A stretch of 13,409 nt of DNA, taken from positions 1-13,409 of the forward strand of contig USOC01000007.1 of the NCBI GenBank assembly GCA_900556245.1, written 5' to 3'. The notes under the pieces are model-generated. The model made no database searches. It saw nothing but the letters and a program-made list of their open reading frames with translations, and was not told where the DNA came from. This DNA comes from an uncultured Prevotellaceae bacterium. Lineage in GTDB: Bacteria > Bacteroidota > Bacteroidia > Bacteroidales > Muribaculaceae. This document shows, one piece after another, positions 6,113-12,801 of the stretch (positions are counted from its first letter, which is position 1; the number at the start of each line of letters is the position of its first letter). Position numbers and translations under genes: made by a program.

Positions 6113-6721
6113 TCATTTGATTACGCGGAGCAACTCAACATCGAAGATGAGCGTCATGTCCGGACCGATTACGCCACCGGCTCCATTCGGTCCATAAGCA
6201 AGATCGGATGGAATGTAAAGACGCCACTGGTCTCCCTCATGCATCAGCTGCTAAGGTTCTAACCAGCCGTTTATATCTTGCGTCACGCCGAACGTAGCGG
6301 GGACACCGCGCTCTTCAGAAGTGTCAAATACCGTGCCGTCGTTTAGCTTGCCGGTATAGTGCACCTCTACGCGGTCGGCCGCACTCGGACAGTCTCCTTT
6401 CCCTGAACGAAGCACCTCATACTGCAATCCCGATGCGGTGACCGTGATTCCTTCGCGTTTGGCATTTTCCGAAAGGAAAGCCTCCCCTATTTTCTTGTTC
6501 TCGGCTCCGGCTTTCGCTGCTTCTGCCTGCATCTCCTGTTCAAGTTTGGTGAAAAATTCCTGCACAGTGCGCTTTGCCTCGTCGAATGTCATTTCCGGCT
6601 TTGTCCCTTCGTAGACTGAAGCGACGCCTGCAGCAAAGTCTTCCACACTGAGCTTTTTGATTCCTGACCCCATAAAGTTGTGTCCCATGCTCATTCCAAG
6701 AGCATAACTGAGTTTATCCAT
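6113..6721 (-). pseudogene. fklB: FklB-like FKBP peptidyl-prolyl isomerase with in-frame TAG
   Basis: The intact frame would encode 202 residues, matching E. coli FklB (about 206). There is no signal peptide, so it should be cytoplasmic. Residues 1-90 are the helical FKBP_N dimerisation domain ([13 protein letters not shown]). The FKBP domain follows with VHYTG (120-124), DGTVFDTS (128-135) and INGW (150-153). Codon 157 is TAG (6253-6251): the frame reads WLEP, stop, then QLMHEGDQWRLYIP, DLAYGPNG and LIFDVELLRVIK up to TGA 6115-6113. The sequence after the stop is well conserved and in the same frame, so the damage is recent or a sequencing error. Family members usually read EALQLM here; GAACCTTAG against an expected GAAGCCTTG looks like a lost G plus a gained A. 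Without the tail, the product would lack part of the active-site pocket. It has its own promoter at 6760-6791. Confidence 0.8.
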
Positions 6722-6746
6722 TCTGTAAGATTTTCGATATTAATTT

Positions 6747-6791
6747 TTTAATCCGACTGCAAAATTAAGAGATTCTTGCAGTCGGATTAAA
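6747..6791. repeat. Perfect 16-bp inverted repeat overlapping the fklB promoter
   Basis: Arms at 6747-6762 and 6776-6791 pair without mismatch (core AATCCGACTGCAA) around a 13-base loop. No T-run follows in the minus direction, so termination after the upstream FKBP gene is uncertain. The -7 box of the fklB promoter straddles the loop and one arm, so the dyad may instead be an operator. Confidence 0.7.
6760..6791 (-). promoter_or_regulatory. Probable internal promoter for fklB
   Basis: The minus strand has TAATTTTG (6760-6767), a full match to TAnnTTTG, with TTTA (6788-6791, three of four bases of TTTG) 20 bases upstream. The start would lie near 6756, giving a leader of about 35 bases before ATG 6721. 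Confidence 0.45.
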
Positions 6792-6832
6792 TTTTATTCA
6801 ACAAAAATTGCTAAAATGCAAATATTTGGAAA

Positions 6833-7765
6833 CTATTTGACGCCTACCAGCTCCACTTCGAAAACAAGCGTCTCGTTGGGTCCGATTGGTCCGCCAGGTG
6901 TTCCGTTCGGACCATAAGCCAGATCACCGGGGATATAGAGCACATATTTAGAACCAGGATTCATCAGCATCAGACCCTCTCCGAAGCCTTTCACCACGCT
7001 TTGAGGCGAAAATTCAATCTCCCGACCGCCGCCATCGTCGAAAAGCGTTCCGTCAATATGCGTACCCTTGTATTTGACACGAGCCACGTCGGTCGGCTTC
7101 AGCGTCGCGCCTGTGCCTTTTTTGACGATGCGATAAGCCAGCCCGCTGGAAGTGGTCTTGACCGACGGATCGTTTTTCTTCAGATCCGCCATGAATTTCT
7201 CGCCGGCAGCCTTGTTTGCTTCTGCCTGTTTCTGACGGATTTCCATTTGTTTTTTCTGCATATCGGCAAAAAACAGATCAAGTCGTGCCTGATCGGAGGA
7301 TGTGTCAACCTCCTTGCTGCCCTTAGCCACTTCCGACAATGCCTTAAACAGCTTGGCCTTGTCGACAATCAGTCCCATCGACTCAAAACTTTCGAACTGC
7401 TGGCTCATCATAGCGCCGTAGTTGATACCGTTCATTTGGCTGGTCAGCTTCGTTTTCTCGTCGCCCGTGGCCGTTCCCGCCTTTTTCTGCAATTCGGTAA
7501 ACAATTGTTCGACAACACTGAGATCCGCCGCAAAAAGCGATTGCTTCATACCGTCGATAAACGCCGTTTTGTCGAGCTTCGTATCCTTTCTGATTTCCGA
7601 CCCCATCACTCTTCCGAGCGACATCGAGATGCTGTCGTTGCCATTCTTTGTGGCTGTAGTCATTTCCACAGCTTCATTTTGCTTTTCGTCCTTTTTTTCC
7701 GTATTTCCGCAACCGGCCATAAGGACAACAGCCGCCACGAGAGAAGATAAAAGAATATTTTTCAT
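6833..7765 (-). CDS. FKBP-type peptidyl-prolyl cis-trans isomerase lipoprotein
   Basis: This 310-residue protein isomerises X-Pro bonds and helps fold envelope proteins. MKNILLSSLVAAVVLMAGC is a lipoprotein signal with Cys19. Residues about 44-150 contain two FKBP_N-like helical units (DSISMSLGRVMGSEI and GINYGAMMSQQFESF), where classic FklB/FkpA proteins have one, so the dimerisation region looks duplicated. A charged helix (160-195) leads to the FKBP domain (205-310) with KYKGT (Tyr232), DGTLFDDG (Phe242), LAYG (Tyr284) and LVFEVEL (Phe302). The usual active-site Trp (GW.E) is Phe261 (KGFGEG), which can reduce but need not abolish activity. It is the only unbroken FKBP of three in the operon and follows manC by 20 bases, so it is probably co-transcribed with it. 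Confidence 0.9.
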   Translation of the reverse strand: MKNILLSSLVAAVVLMAGCGNTEKKDEKQNEAVEMTTATKNGNDSISMSLGRVMGSEIRKDTKLDKTAFIDGMKQSLFAADLSVVEQLFTELQKKAGTATGDEKTKLTSQMNGINYGAMMSQQFESFESMGLIVDKAKLFKALSEVAKGSKEVDTSSDQARLDLFFADMQKKQMEIRQKQAEANKAAGEKFMADLKKNDPSVKTTSSGLAYRIVKKGTGATLKPTDVARVKYKGTHIDGTLFDDGGGREIEFSPQSVVKGFGEGLMLMNPGSKYVLYIPGDLAYGPNGTPGGPIGPNETLVFEVELVGVK

Positions 7766-7785
7766 TTCCTGACAAAGTTTTTAGA

Positions 7786-8868
7786 TTATAGATATTTGTC
7801 GCCGAAGTTGGCTTTCACTTCGTTGACGTATTGCTTGATTTTCTGCTCTTCGGAAAGCGGACAAATGAGAAGAATGTCCTCATTGTCGGCAACGATGTAA
7901 TCTTTCAGGCCGGAAGCGACAATCAGTTTTTCCGTTTTGGCGGCAAAAATGTTATTCTCGCAGTTGTTGAGCACCGTGCGACAATTGCGAATGACGTTGC
8001 GATGTTCTGCTTTAGGCGATTTTTCGTGGTATGCTCCCCACGATCCCAAATCGCTCCAGCCGAAGTCGACACACTGCACACTCACACTGTCGCTTTTCTC
8101 CATAATCGCATAGTCAATCGAAATGTTAGGACATGCAGGAAATTCCTTTTCGATAAATTCCCTTTCAGCTGCGGTGCCGAATTTGCCGAGACCTTTGTCA
8201 AACCGCATCGCGATGTCCGGACAATGCTCATGGAACGAATCGACAATGGCATTCGCCGACCACATGAAAATGCCGGAATTCCAAAAAAACTCCCCGCTTT
8301 GCATAAATACTTTCGCCAATTCGAGGTCCGGCTTCTCTGTGAATGTTTTCACCTTGACAATGTCGCCCATTTCCGCCTCTTTCTCGATTTGGATATAGCC
8401 GTAGCCGGTCTCCGGACGGGATGGCTTGATACCCATCGTCAGCAGACTCTTCGGATTGCTCCGCAAAAAAGAGAATCCGTTGTTCACACTGTTTTTGAAC
8501 ATATCCTCTTTCAAAATTAAGTGGTCGGAAGGTGCGACAAGCATCATCGCGTTGGGATTGATTGCCCGGATATGGTAGGCTGCCCACGCAATGCAAGGCG
8601 CCGTGTTCCGACGGTCTGGCTCCAAAAGAATCTGGTCGTCGGCAAGCTCAGGCAACTGCTCTCTGACAAGGGGCGCATATCGCTCATTGGTGATAGCCAG
8701 AATATTTCTGACCGGAATTATATCGGCAATGCGGTCGAAACTCATTTGTAGAAGAGTCCGCCCCGTTCCAAAGAAATCAATGAATTGTTTCGGAGCTGAC
8801 GATTTGCTGAATGGCCAGAATCGACTGCCGACTCCGCCACACATAATCACGCAATATCTGTTTTCCAT
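7786..8868 (-). CDS. manC: Mannose-1-phosphate guanylyltransferase (GDP-mannose pyrophosphorylase)
   Basis: The 360-residue cytosolic enzyme makes GDP-mannose from GTP and mannose-1-phosphate, the donor for mannose and precursor of fucose in capsule and surface glycans. The nucleotidyltransferase signature GGVGSRFWPFS (11-21) with PKQF (26-29) is intact, followed by DRRNTAP (85-91), APSDH (112-116), FTEKP (176-180) and WNSGIFMW (196-203). A short beta-helix-like tail ends the protein. The C-terminal phosphomannose isomerase domain of bifunctional ManC/AlgA enzymes (about 470 residues) is absent, the usual state in Bacteroidetes. The ATG at 8868 is followed directly by the conserved MENRYCVIMCGGVG. 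It is the first gene of a probable operon with the FKBP genes. The only clear promoter upstream is the one at 9066-9095, about 200 bases away, with a terminator-like hairpin between them. Confidence 0.93.
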   Translation of the reverse strand: MENRYCVIMCGGVGSRFWPFSKSSAPKQFIDFFGTGRTLLQMSFDRIADIIPVRNILAITNERYAPLVREQLPELADDQILLEPDRRNTAPCIAWAAYHIRAINPNAMMLVAPSDHLILKEDMFKNSVNNGFSFLRSNPKSLLTMGIKPSRPETGYGYIQIEKEAEMGDIVKVKTFTEKPDLELAKVFMQSGEFFWNSGIFMWSANAIVDSFHEHCPDIAMRFDKGLGKFGTAAEREFIEKEFPACPNISIDYAIMEKSDSVSVQCVDFGWSDLGSWGAYHEKSPKAEHRNVIRNCRTVLNNCENNIFAAKTEKLIVASGLKDYIVADNEDILLICPLSEEQKIKQYVNEVKANFGDKYL

Positions 8869-8995
8869 TATAAAAATGCTGTTTTTAATCTAACAATTCG
8901 CTAAGGTAAGTATTTATTATAACAATCAGGACGGGTTTTCGGTTTTTATGGTTTTTTTCGGTTATTTATCGAAGACTTAGCTTTCGGACAGGTAC

Positions 8996-9062
8996 AAAAA
9001 AAATTGATTGTCTCACGACAACCAATCTTGTTAACCTTAAATCTAATACCATGAAAAACACA
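8996..9062 (-). ncRNA. Candidate small RNA or attenuator leader ending in a GNRA hairpin terminator
   Basis: On the minus strand, ATTGGTTGTC, loop GTGA, GACAATCAAT (9026-9003) forms a 10-bp stem closed by a GNRA-type tetraloop and runs straight into T-rich sequence (A-run 8996-9003 on +). One pair is G-U on the minus strand but an A-C mismatch on the + strand, so the minus transcript is the likely functional one. A promoter with both boxes lies just ahead (9066-9095), predicting an RNA of about 67 bases that contains no credible reading frame. It could be a free small RNA, or the leader of manC (ATG at 8868, 128 bases beyond the terminator), acting by attenuation. I can assign no named RNA family. 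Confidence 0.55.
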
Positions 9063-9065
9063 TCA

Positions 9066-9095
9066 CAAATGTAGCTATTTTTTTCCACATACAAA
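9066..9095 (-). promoter_or_regulatory. Bacteroidales-type promoter for the small RNA or manC leader
   Basis: Both boxes match fully on the minus strand: -33 TTTG (9092-9095) and -7 TACATTTG (9066-9073), with an 18-base spacer. The start should fall near 9062. Confidence 0.6.
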
Positions 9096-9351
9096 CAGTT
9101 CTTCTTAAAAAACAATTTTTCGTTATGGTTTTTTAACCTATGAGGCAATATTTATTGCCCTGATATTATTATATCGTCCGCTATGCTTTCTGTTACATTC
9201 CATTTATAGATTCCTTATTTATAACACATTAAACCACTCAAAAAAATAATCATCATAAAAGTCAGATAAAATAGTCAGTACAAGATGCAGTATTTTCTTT
9301 TTCCGCAGGTTTATGGGATATAAAGGAAATTAACCGATAAAAGATTTGATT

Positions 9352-10194
9352 ATGAAACAGAAAATGTGTATGCTTATGGCAGCGTTGAGCATGATGGCTG
9401 CCGGATTGCAAAGTTGTAACGACGACGAACCATTGGTCGTTCCGTCAGAAGTGCAGAAGTCATTCACCCAGATGTTCCCCGGAGAGGACAATGCCGGCTG
9501 GGGTACACGTGCCGGACACTACGTGGCAAGTTTTAAAAACTCCGGCAACAACGATGTTGACGCATGGTTCTCGCAAGACGGACAATGGTGGATGACCGAA
9601 ACCGACATCCCGTTCAACGCTCTCCCTGCGGCAATTCAAGCAACGTTTGAAGCGAGTGAATATGCTGCTTGGAAAGTCGACGATGTAGATATGCTGGAAC
9701 GCAACGGCCTTGAAACAGTCTACGTTGTGGAAGTAGAGCGAGGCGAACAGGAAATGGATTTGTATTTCAATATAAACGGTGTCCTGTTCAAGGAAGTTGC
9801 AGACGATGACGACAATTCAGAGCACTACCTGCCCGAAAGCCTGACAGAAACAGCAAAGGCATTCCTCGAAAGCAAATATCCCGACAGCCAGATGTTGGAA
9901 ATAGACAGAACAAAAGAAGGACTCTTAGAAGTGGAAATCGTATTCCGTGGCGAAGAATTGGAAATCACCTTCGACGCGAATGGCAACTGGATGTCGACTG
10001 CCAGAGAAGTGAGAGAGGCCGACGTACCAAAAATCGTGCTGCAGGCGGCTATAGCTGAATATCCGGGATATGAAATCGACGATATCAATCTGGTAGAAAC
10101 ACCTGCTGCTGTGTTCTATGCCATCGAAATGGAAAAGGATGGAGCTGCCGACGTAGTGGTTCTCATCTCGGCCGACGGCAACGTCATCAAATAG
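9352..10194 (+). CDS. PepSY-like (BLIP-fold) lipoprotein, probably surface exposed
   Basis: The 280-residue protein begins with a lipoprotein signal and the lipobox LQSC (Cys22). The following CNDDEP is acidic right after the Cys, resembling the export signal that sends Bacteroidetes lipoproteins to the cell surface. The mature part is made of repeated PepSY-like units: a helix such as VQKSFTQMFPG, TAKAFLESKYPD or VLQAAIAEYPG, then strands ending in a turn with FSQDGQWWMTE, FDANGNWMST or ISADGNVIK. I count about two full domains (30-150 and 160-280), each built from two half units. Proteins of this fold (PF11396-type) are common in gut Bacteroidales and mostly uncharacterised; the fold resembles beta-lactamase inhibitor protein. 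I start at ATG 9352 because the only earlier in-frame start is a TTG at 9346 that adds two residues. A terminator follows; the gene stands alone. Confidence 0.85.
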   Translation: MKQKMCMLMAALSMMAAGLQSCNDDEPLVVPSEVQKSFTQMFPGEDNAGWGTRAGHYVASFKNSGNNDVDAWFSQDGQWWMTETDIPFNALPAAIQATFEASEYAAWKVDDVDMLERNGLETVYVVEVERGEQEMDLYFNINGVLFKEVADDDDNSEHYLPESLTETAKAFLESKYPDSQMLEIDRTKEGLLEVEIVFRGEELEITFDANGNWMSTAREVREADVPKIVLQAAIAEYPGYEIDDINLVETPAAVFYAIEMEKDGAADVVVLISADGNVIK

Positions 10195-10228
10195 CTTCGA
10201 TAGTTTTATAGTGAAAAAGATTGTGTTT

Positions 10229-10261
10229 GGCGGATTCCGGATTTTCTGGAATCCGCCTTTT
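10229..10261 (+). terminator. Intrinsic terminator of the PepSY-like gene
   Basis: A perfect 10-bp GC-rich stem GGCGGATTCC (10229-10238) / GGAATCCGCC (10248-10257) with a 9-base loop is followed by TTTT, 34 bases after the stop codon. Confidence 0.85.
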
Positions 10262-10320
10262 CATCCCGGCTTCTGAGCGACGGCGTGACGTTCGGCTCAC
10301 GACATTTTTCACGCTATGTC

Positions 10321-10355
10321 AGAAGAAACGACGGCGTGCCTCTTTCGACACGCCG
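10321..10355 (-). terminator. Probable terminator of the GH3 gene
   Basis: The minus strand has a 7-bp GC stem CGGCGTG / CACGCCG (10332-10338 and 10349-10355, 10-base loop) followed by TCGTTTCTTCT, a modest T-rich tail. It lies 26 bases beyond the GH3 stop. The decamer CGACGGCGTG at 10329-10338 also occurs at 10278-10287. Confidence 0.5.
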
Positions 10356-10380
10356 CCGCCACAGTACGATTAGTTTCCTT

Positions 10381-12618
10381 CTATTTCAGTTCGAATGCCA
10401 CCTTGCCTCTGATGTCGGCAGAAGAAGCGCCGATGATTGCTTCGAACCGTCCCGGCTCCGCCACCCAACAATCTGCCGTGTCGTCGTAGAACGACAATGC
10501 GTCCCGACCTACCGTGAAGCTCACTTCTTTTGTTTCTCCAGGCAGAAGAGACACTTTCCTAAAGCCCTTCAATTCCTTGACGGGACGCGGAAGCGACGAC
10601 TTCTTGTCGGAGATATAAAGTTGCACCACTTCCTGCCCGGCAACCGGTCCGCTATTTGTCACCCGAAGGCTTACTGTCAGTGAGTCGCCTGCTGCGATTT
10701 GCTTCTTGTCGGCGATTGGTTCGGAGTACTCAAACGTCGTGTACGACAATCCGTGACCGAAAGCGAACAACGGCTTGACGCGATGCTTTTCTGCCCAGCG
10801 GTAGCCCACAAAGATACCCTCTTCGTAAGTGACATCCCAGATATCACTTCCCTCGCGCCGGATGCCGGGATAGCTCTTTGCGCTGCGATGAGCCGGAGCG
10901 TCCGACAGACGGACTGGGAATGTGAAGGGCAATTTGCCGGACGGATTCACGTCCCCGGAAAGCACATCGGCCAAGGCGTTGCCGGTCTCGCTCCCAAGAT
11001 ACCAGGTCTGAACGATGGCGGGCACTTTGCCGGCCCATGGCATCGCCACGGCGTTGCCGGATATGTTCACAACTGCTAAATTGGGGTTTGCGGCGGCAAG
11101 CGCTTCTATGACGCGGTCTTGTCCGTAGGGCAGTTCAAGACCTTTGCGGTCAGAATCCTCACAATCTTGTTCCGCGCTTTTGTTGAGTCCGCCCACGAAT
11201 ATCACATAATCGGCTTTTTTGGCCTTTTCCACCGCCTCGGCAATCAGCTGTTCGGGGCTGCGGCTGTCAGTCAGGTCCTGCCCGGTGACAACGCCGCTGA
11301 ATTCACCGGTCGTGTCGCCCACATAGCCACGGGCATAGTCCACTTCCGCAATGCCTTCGTAGCGCGCTTTCAACCCGTCGAGAGGCGAGATTTCACGCTC
11401 GACTTTCAGCGACGAACTTCCTCCGCCCACAGTCATCATCTTGATGGCGTTTTCTCCTACCACAAGGATGCGTTTCGCCTTATCCGGTCGGATTGGCAGC
11501 ACGCCGCCTTCGTTTTTCAACAGCACGGTGCCTTCCGAGCCGATTCGCCGCGCCGCCGCGTAATGCGCTTCGTTGCAGAATGCCCCGTAAGGCTTGTTCC
11601 GGTTCATCGCCGTTTGAAAAGTAAGTCGAAGCACGCGGCGGACCTTGTCGTCGAGTTCTTTCGTCGTATATTTTCCGGATTTGATCAAGCGCTTGTAAGG
11701 ATTGGCCAGGAAATAGTTGTCGTAGGCACTTTCCGCTCCCGACTTCAATCCGTCGGTCAACGAACCGAACTCCAAATCCATCCCGTTGACAATTGCCTCT
11801 TCCGTGTTGTGGACACCGCCCCAGTCGGAAATGACCGTGCCTTGGTAGCCCCACTCCCCGCGCAGCACGTCGACAAGCAGGAATTTGTTGTGGCAGGCAT
11901 GCCGGCTGTCGTAAAGGTCATAAGCACCCATAACCGTCCAGGCATCGCCCCTTTGAACCGCCGCCTTGAAAGGAGGAAAATAGATTTCGCGCATCGCCCG
12001 TTCGTCAACTATGACATTCGTCGAATGGCGGCGCGTCTCCTGATTGTTGAAGGCATAGTGCTTCACGCATGCCGCCACTCCGTTCTCCTGAAGGCCGACA
12101 ATATAGGGAACCGCCATTTCTGATGCCAGGAACGGATCCTCGCCCATATACTCAAAGTTGCGCCCGTTTAGCGGAGTGCGATAGATGTTGACTCCCGGTC
12201 CGAGCAGCACGTCCTTTTCGCGGAATCGCGCCTCTTCGCCGAGACTTTTTCCGTAAAGATGCGAAAGTCTTACATCCCATGTGGCCGCCAGACAGGTCAG
12301 CGCCGGAAACGCCACACACGAGTCGTTGGTCCATTCCGCCTGATCCCATTCGTCCCACATCACTTCCGGACGGATGCCGTGAGGGCCGTCGGTACACCAG
12401 ATTTCCGCAATTCCGAGCCGCGGGACTCCGGGCGACGAAAACTTGGACTGTGCGTGGATAATGGCGATTTTCTCATCAAGGGTCATCCGCGAAAGTGCGT
12501 CTTCAACCCTTTCCGCCAATGGCTTCGTGTCGTCGAGATAGACAGGCGTCGACGCATGAGCTGAAGAAATCAACGCCATCGCCGCTATACCCGCAAACAT
12601 TTTCTTTTTTAGAGACAT
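10381..12618 (-). CDS. Secreted glycoside hydrolase family 3 beta-glycosidase
   Basis: The 745-residue enzyme is of normal length for a three-domain GH3 protein and should release terminal beta-linked sugars (glucose or xylose) from oligosaccharides in the periplasm. It has a signal peptide (MSLKKKMFAG...SSAHA, about 22 residues) without a lipobox. The N-terminal TIM-barrel domain carries WCTDGPHG (74-81), KHYAFNNQE (186-194) and VISDWGG (262-268), where Asp265 is the predicted nucleophile. The second domain (about 350-570) has KNEGGVLPI, the GGGSSS loop (398-403) and AEQDCEDSDR, with Glu487 the likely acid/base, then ELP. The C-terminal fibronectin-III-like domain covers about 640-735. No PA14 insert is present. 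The exact sugar cannot be read from sequence. No SusC/SusD pair is in the window. The ATG at 12618 fits the signal peptide. Confidence 0.93.
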   Translation of the reverse strand: MSLKKKMFAGIAAMALISSAHASTPVYLDDTKPLAERVEDALSRMTLDEKIAIIHAQSKFSSPGVPRLGIAEIWCTDGPHGIRPEVMWDEWDQAEWTNDSCVAFPALTCLAATWDVRLSHLYGKSLGEEARFREKDVLLGPGVNIYRTPLNGRNFEYMGEDPFLASEMAVPYIVGLQENGVAACVKHYAFNNQETRRHSTNVIVDERAMREIYFPPFKAAVQRGDAWTVMGAYDLYDSRHACHNKFLLVDVLRGEWGYQGTVISDWGGVHNTEEAIVNGMDLEFGSLTDGLKSGAESAYDNYFLANPYKRLIKSGKYTTKELDDKVRRVLRLTFQTAMNRNKPYGAFCNEAHYAAARRIGSEGTVLLKNEGGVLPIRPDKAKRILVVGENAIKMMTVGGGSSSLKVEREISPLDGLKARYEGIAEVDYARGYVGDTTGEFSGVVTGQDLTDSRSPEQLIAEAVEKAKKADYVIFVGGLNKSAEQDCEDSDRKGLELPYGQDRVIEALAAANPNLAVVNISGNAVAMPWAGKVPAIVQTWYLGSETGNALADVLSGDVNPSGKLPFTFPVRLSDAPAHRSAKSYPGIRREGSDIWDVTYEEGIFVGYRWAEKHRVKPLFAFGHGLSYTTFEYSEPIADKKQIAAGDSLTVSLRVTNSGPVAGQEVVQLYISDKKSSLPRPVKELKGFRKVSLLPGETKEVSFTVGRDALSFYDDTADCWVAEPGRFEAIIGASSADIRGKVAFELK

Positions 12619-12699
12619 TTCAAATAATGATTAAATAAATATTTTCAATTAGTTGCCTATTTTTCCGTGTGCCATTTCACACATCATAGGGTGATGTCA

Positions 12700-12730
12700 C
12701 AAAATTATGGTTTTTCAGCGAAACAAGCAA
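12700..12730 (-). promoter_or_regulatory. Promoter of the GH3 gene, with a dyad at the start site
   Basis: On the minus strand the -7 element TAATTTTG (12700-12707) is a full TAnnTTTG match and TTG (12728-12730) lies 20 bases upstream. The start should be near 12696. The dyad ACATCA (12681-12686) / TGATGT (12692-12697) overlaps that start, followed by GTGTG/CACAC (12667-12682), so a repressor or leader hairpin is possible. Confidence 0.55.
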
Positions 12731-12767
12731 GAATGTAAGGTAGTTTGTCGAACCGGATGTCAATATG

Positions 12768-12797
12768 TTGGGAAATGAAAAAAATATTGTATTTTTG
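12768..12797 (+). promoter_or_regulatory. Promoter of the DUF5672 gene, very close to its start codon
   Basis: TTG (12768-12770), a 19-base spacer and TATTTTTG (12790-12797, full TAnnTTTG match) end only four bases before the ATG at 12802. The predicted transcription start falls on or next to the A of ATG. Confidence 0.55.
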
Positions 12798-12801
12798 ACG
12801 C

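Larger units (their letters stand above)
8869..9351. other. Gene-free region holding a small-RNA-like unit
   Basis: These 483 bases contain no credible protein gene. They hold a minus-strand promoter and terminator pair (8996-9095), a T-rich stretch with four GGTTTT-like units at 8933-8962, and a small hairpin GGCAA/TTGCC near 9143. I found no clear TAnnTTTG promoter for the + strand lipoprotein at 9352. Confidence 0.6.

Noticed and set aside
7001..7750. 249-codon + strand open frame opposite the FKBP lipoprotein
   Set aside because: Antisense to a clear FKBP gene; composition (many Arg, His, Phe) is typical of a shadow frame.
7831..8520. 229-codon + strand open frame opposite manC
   Set aside because: Antisense to manC, whose motifs are complete; no domain or leader supports the reverse frame.
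9051..9074. Seven-codon + strand mini-frame (ATG AAA AAC ... TAG), possible leader peptide
   Set aside because: The hairpin beside it forms properly only in the minus-strand RNA and no + strand promoter was seen, so a leader peptide on this strand is unlikely.
8966..9148. 60-codon minus-strand open frame over the small-RNA region
   Set aside because: It runs through the promoter and the terminator hairpin, has no signal or domain, and its sequence follows the RNA structure rather than a protein.
10278..10338. CGACGGCGTG direct repeat, two copies 51 bases apart
   Set aside because: Only ten bases, one copy being an arm of the GH3 terminator; no sign of an insertion or attachment site between them.
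11119..12123. 334-codon + strand open frame opposite the GH3 gene
   Set aside because: It lies wholly antisense to a well-supported GH3 gene in GC-rich sequence; the protein has no recognisable domain and is a codon-bias shadow.
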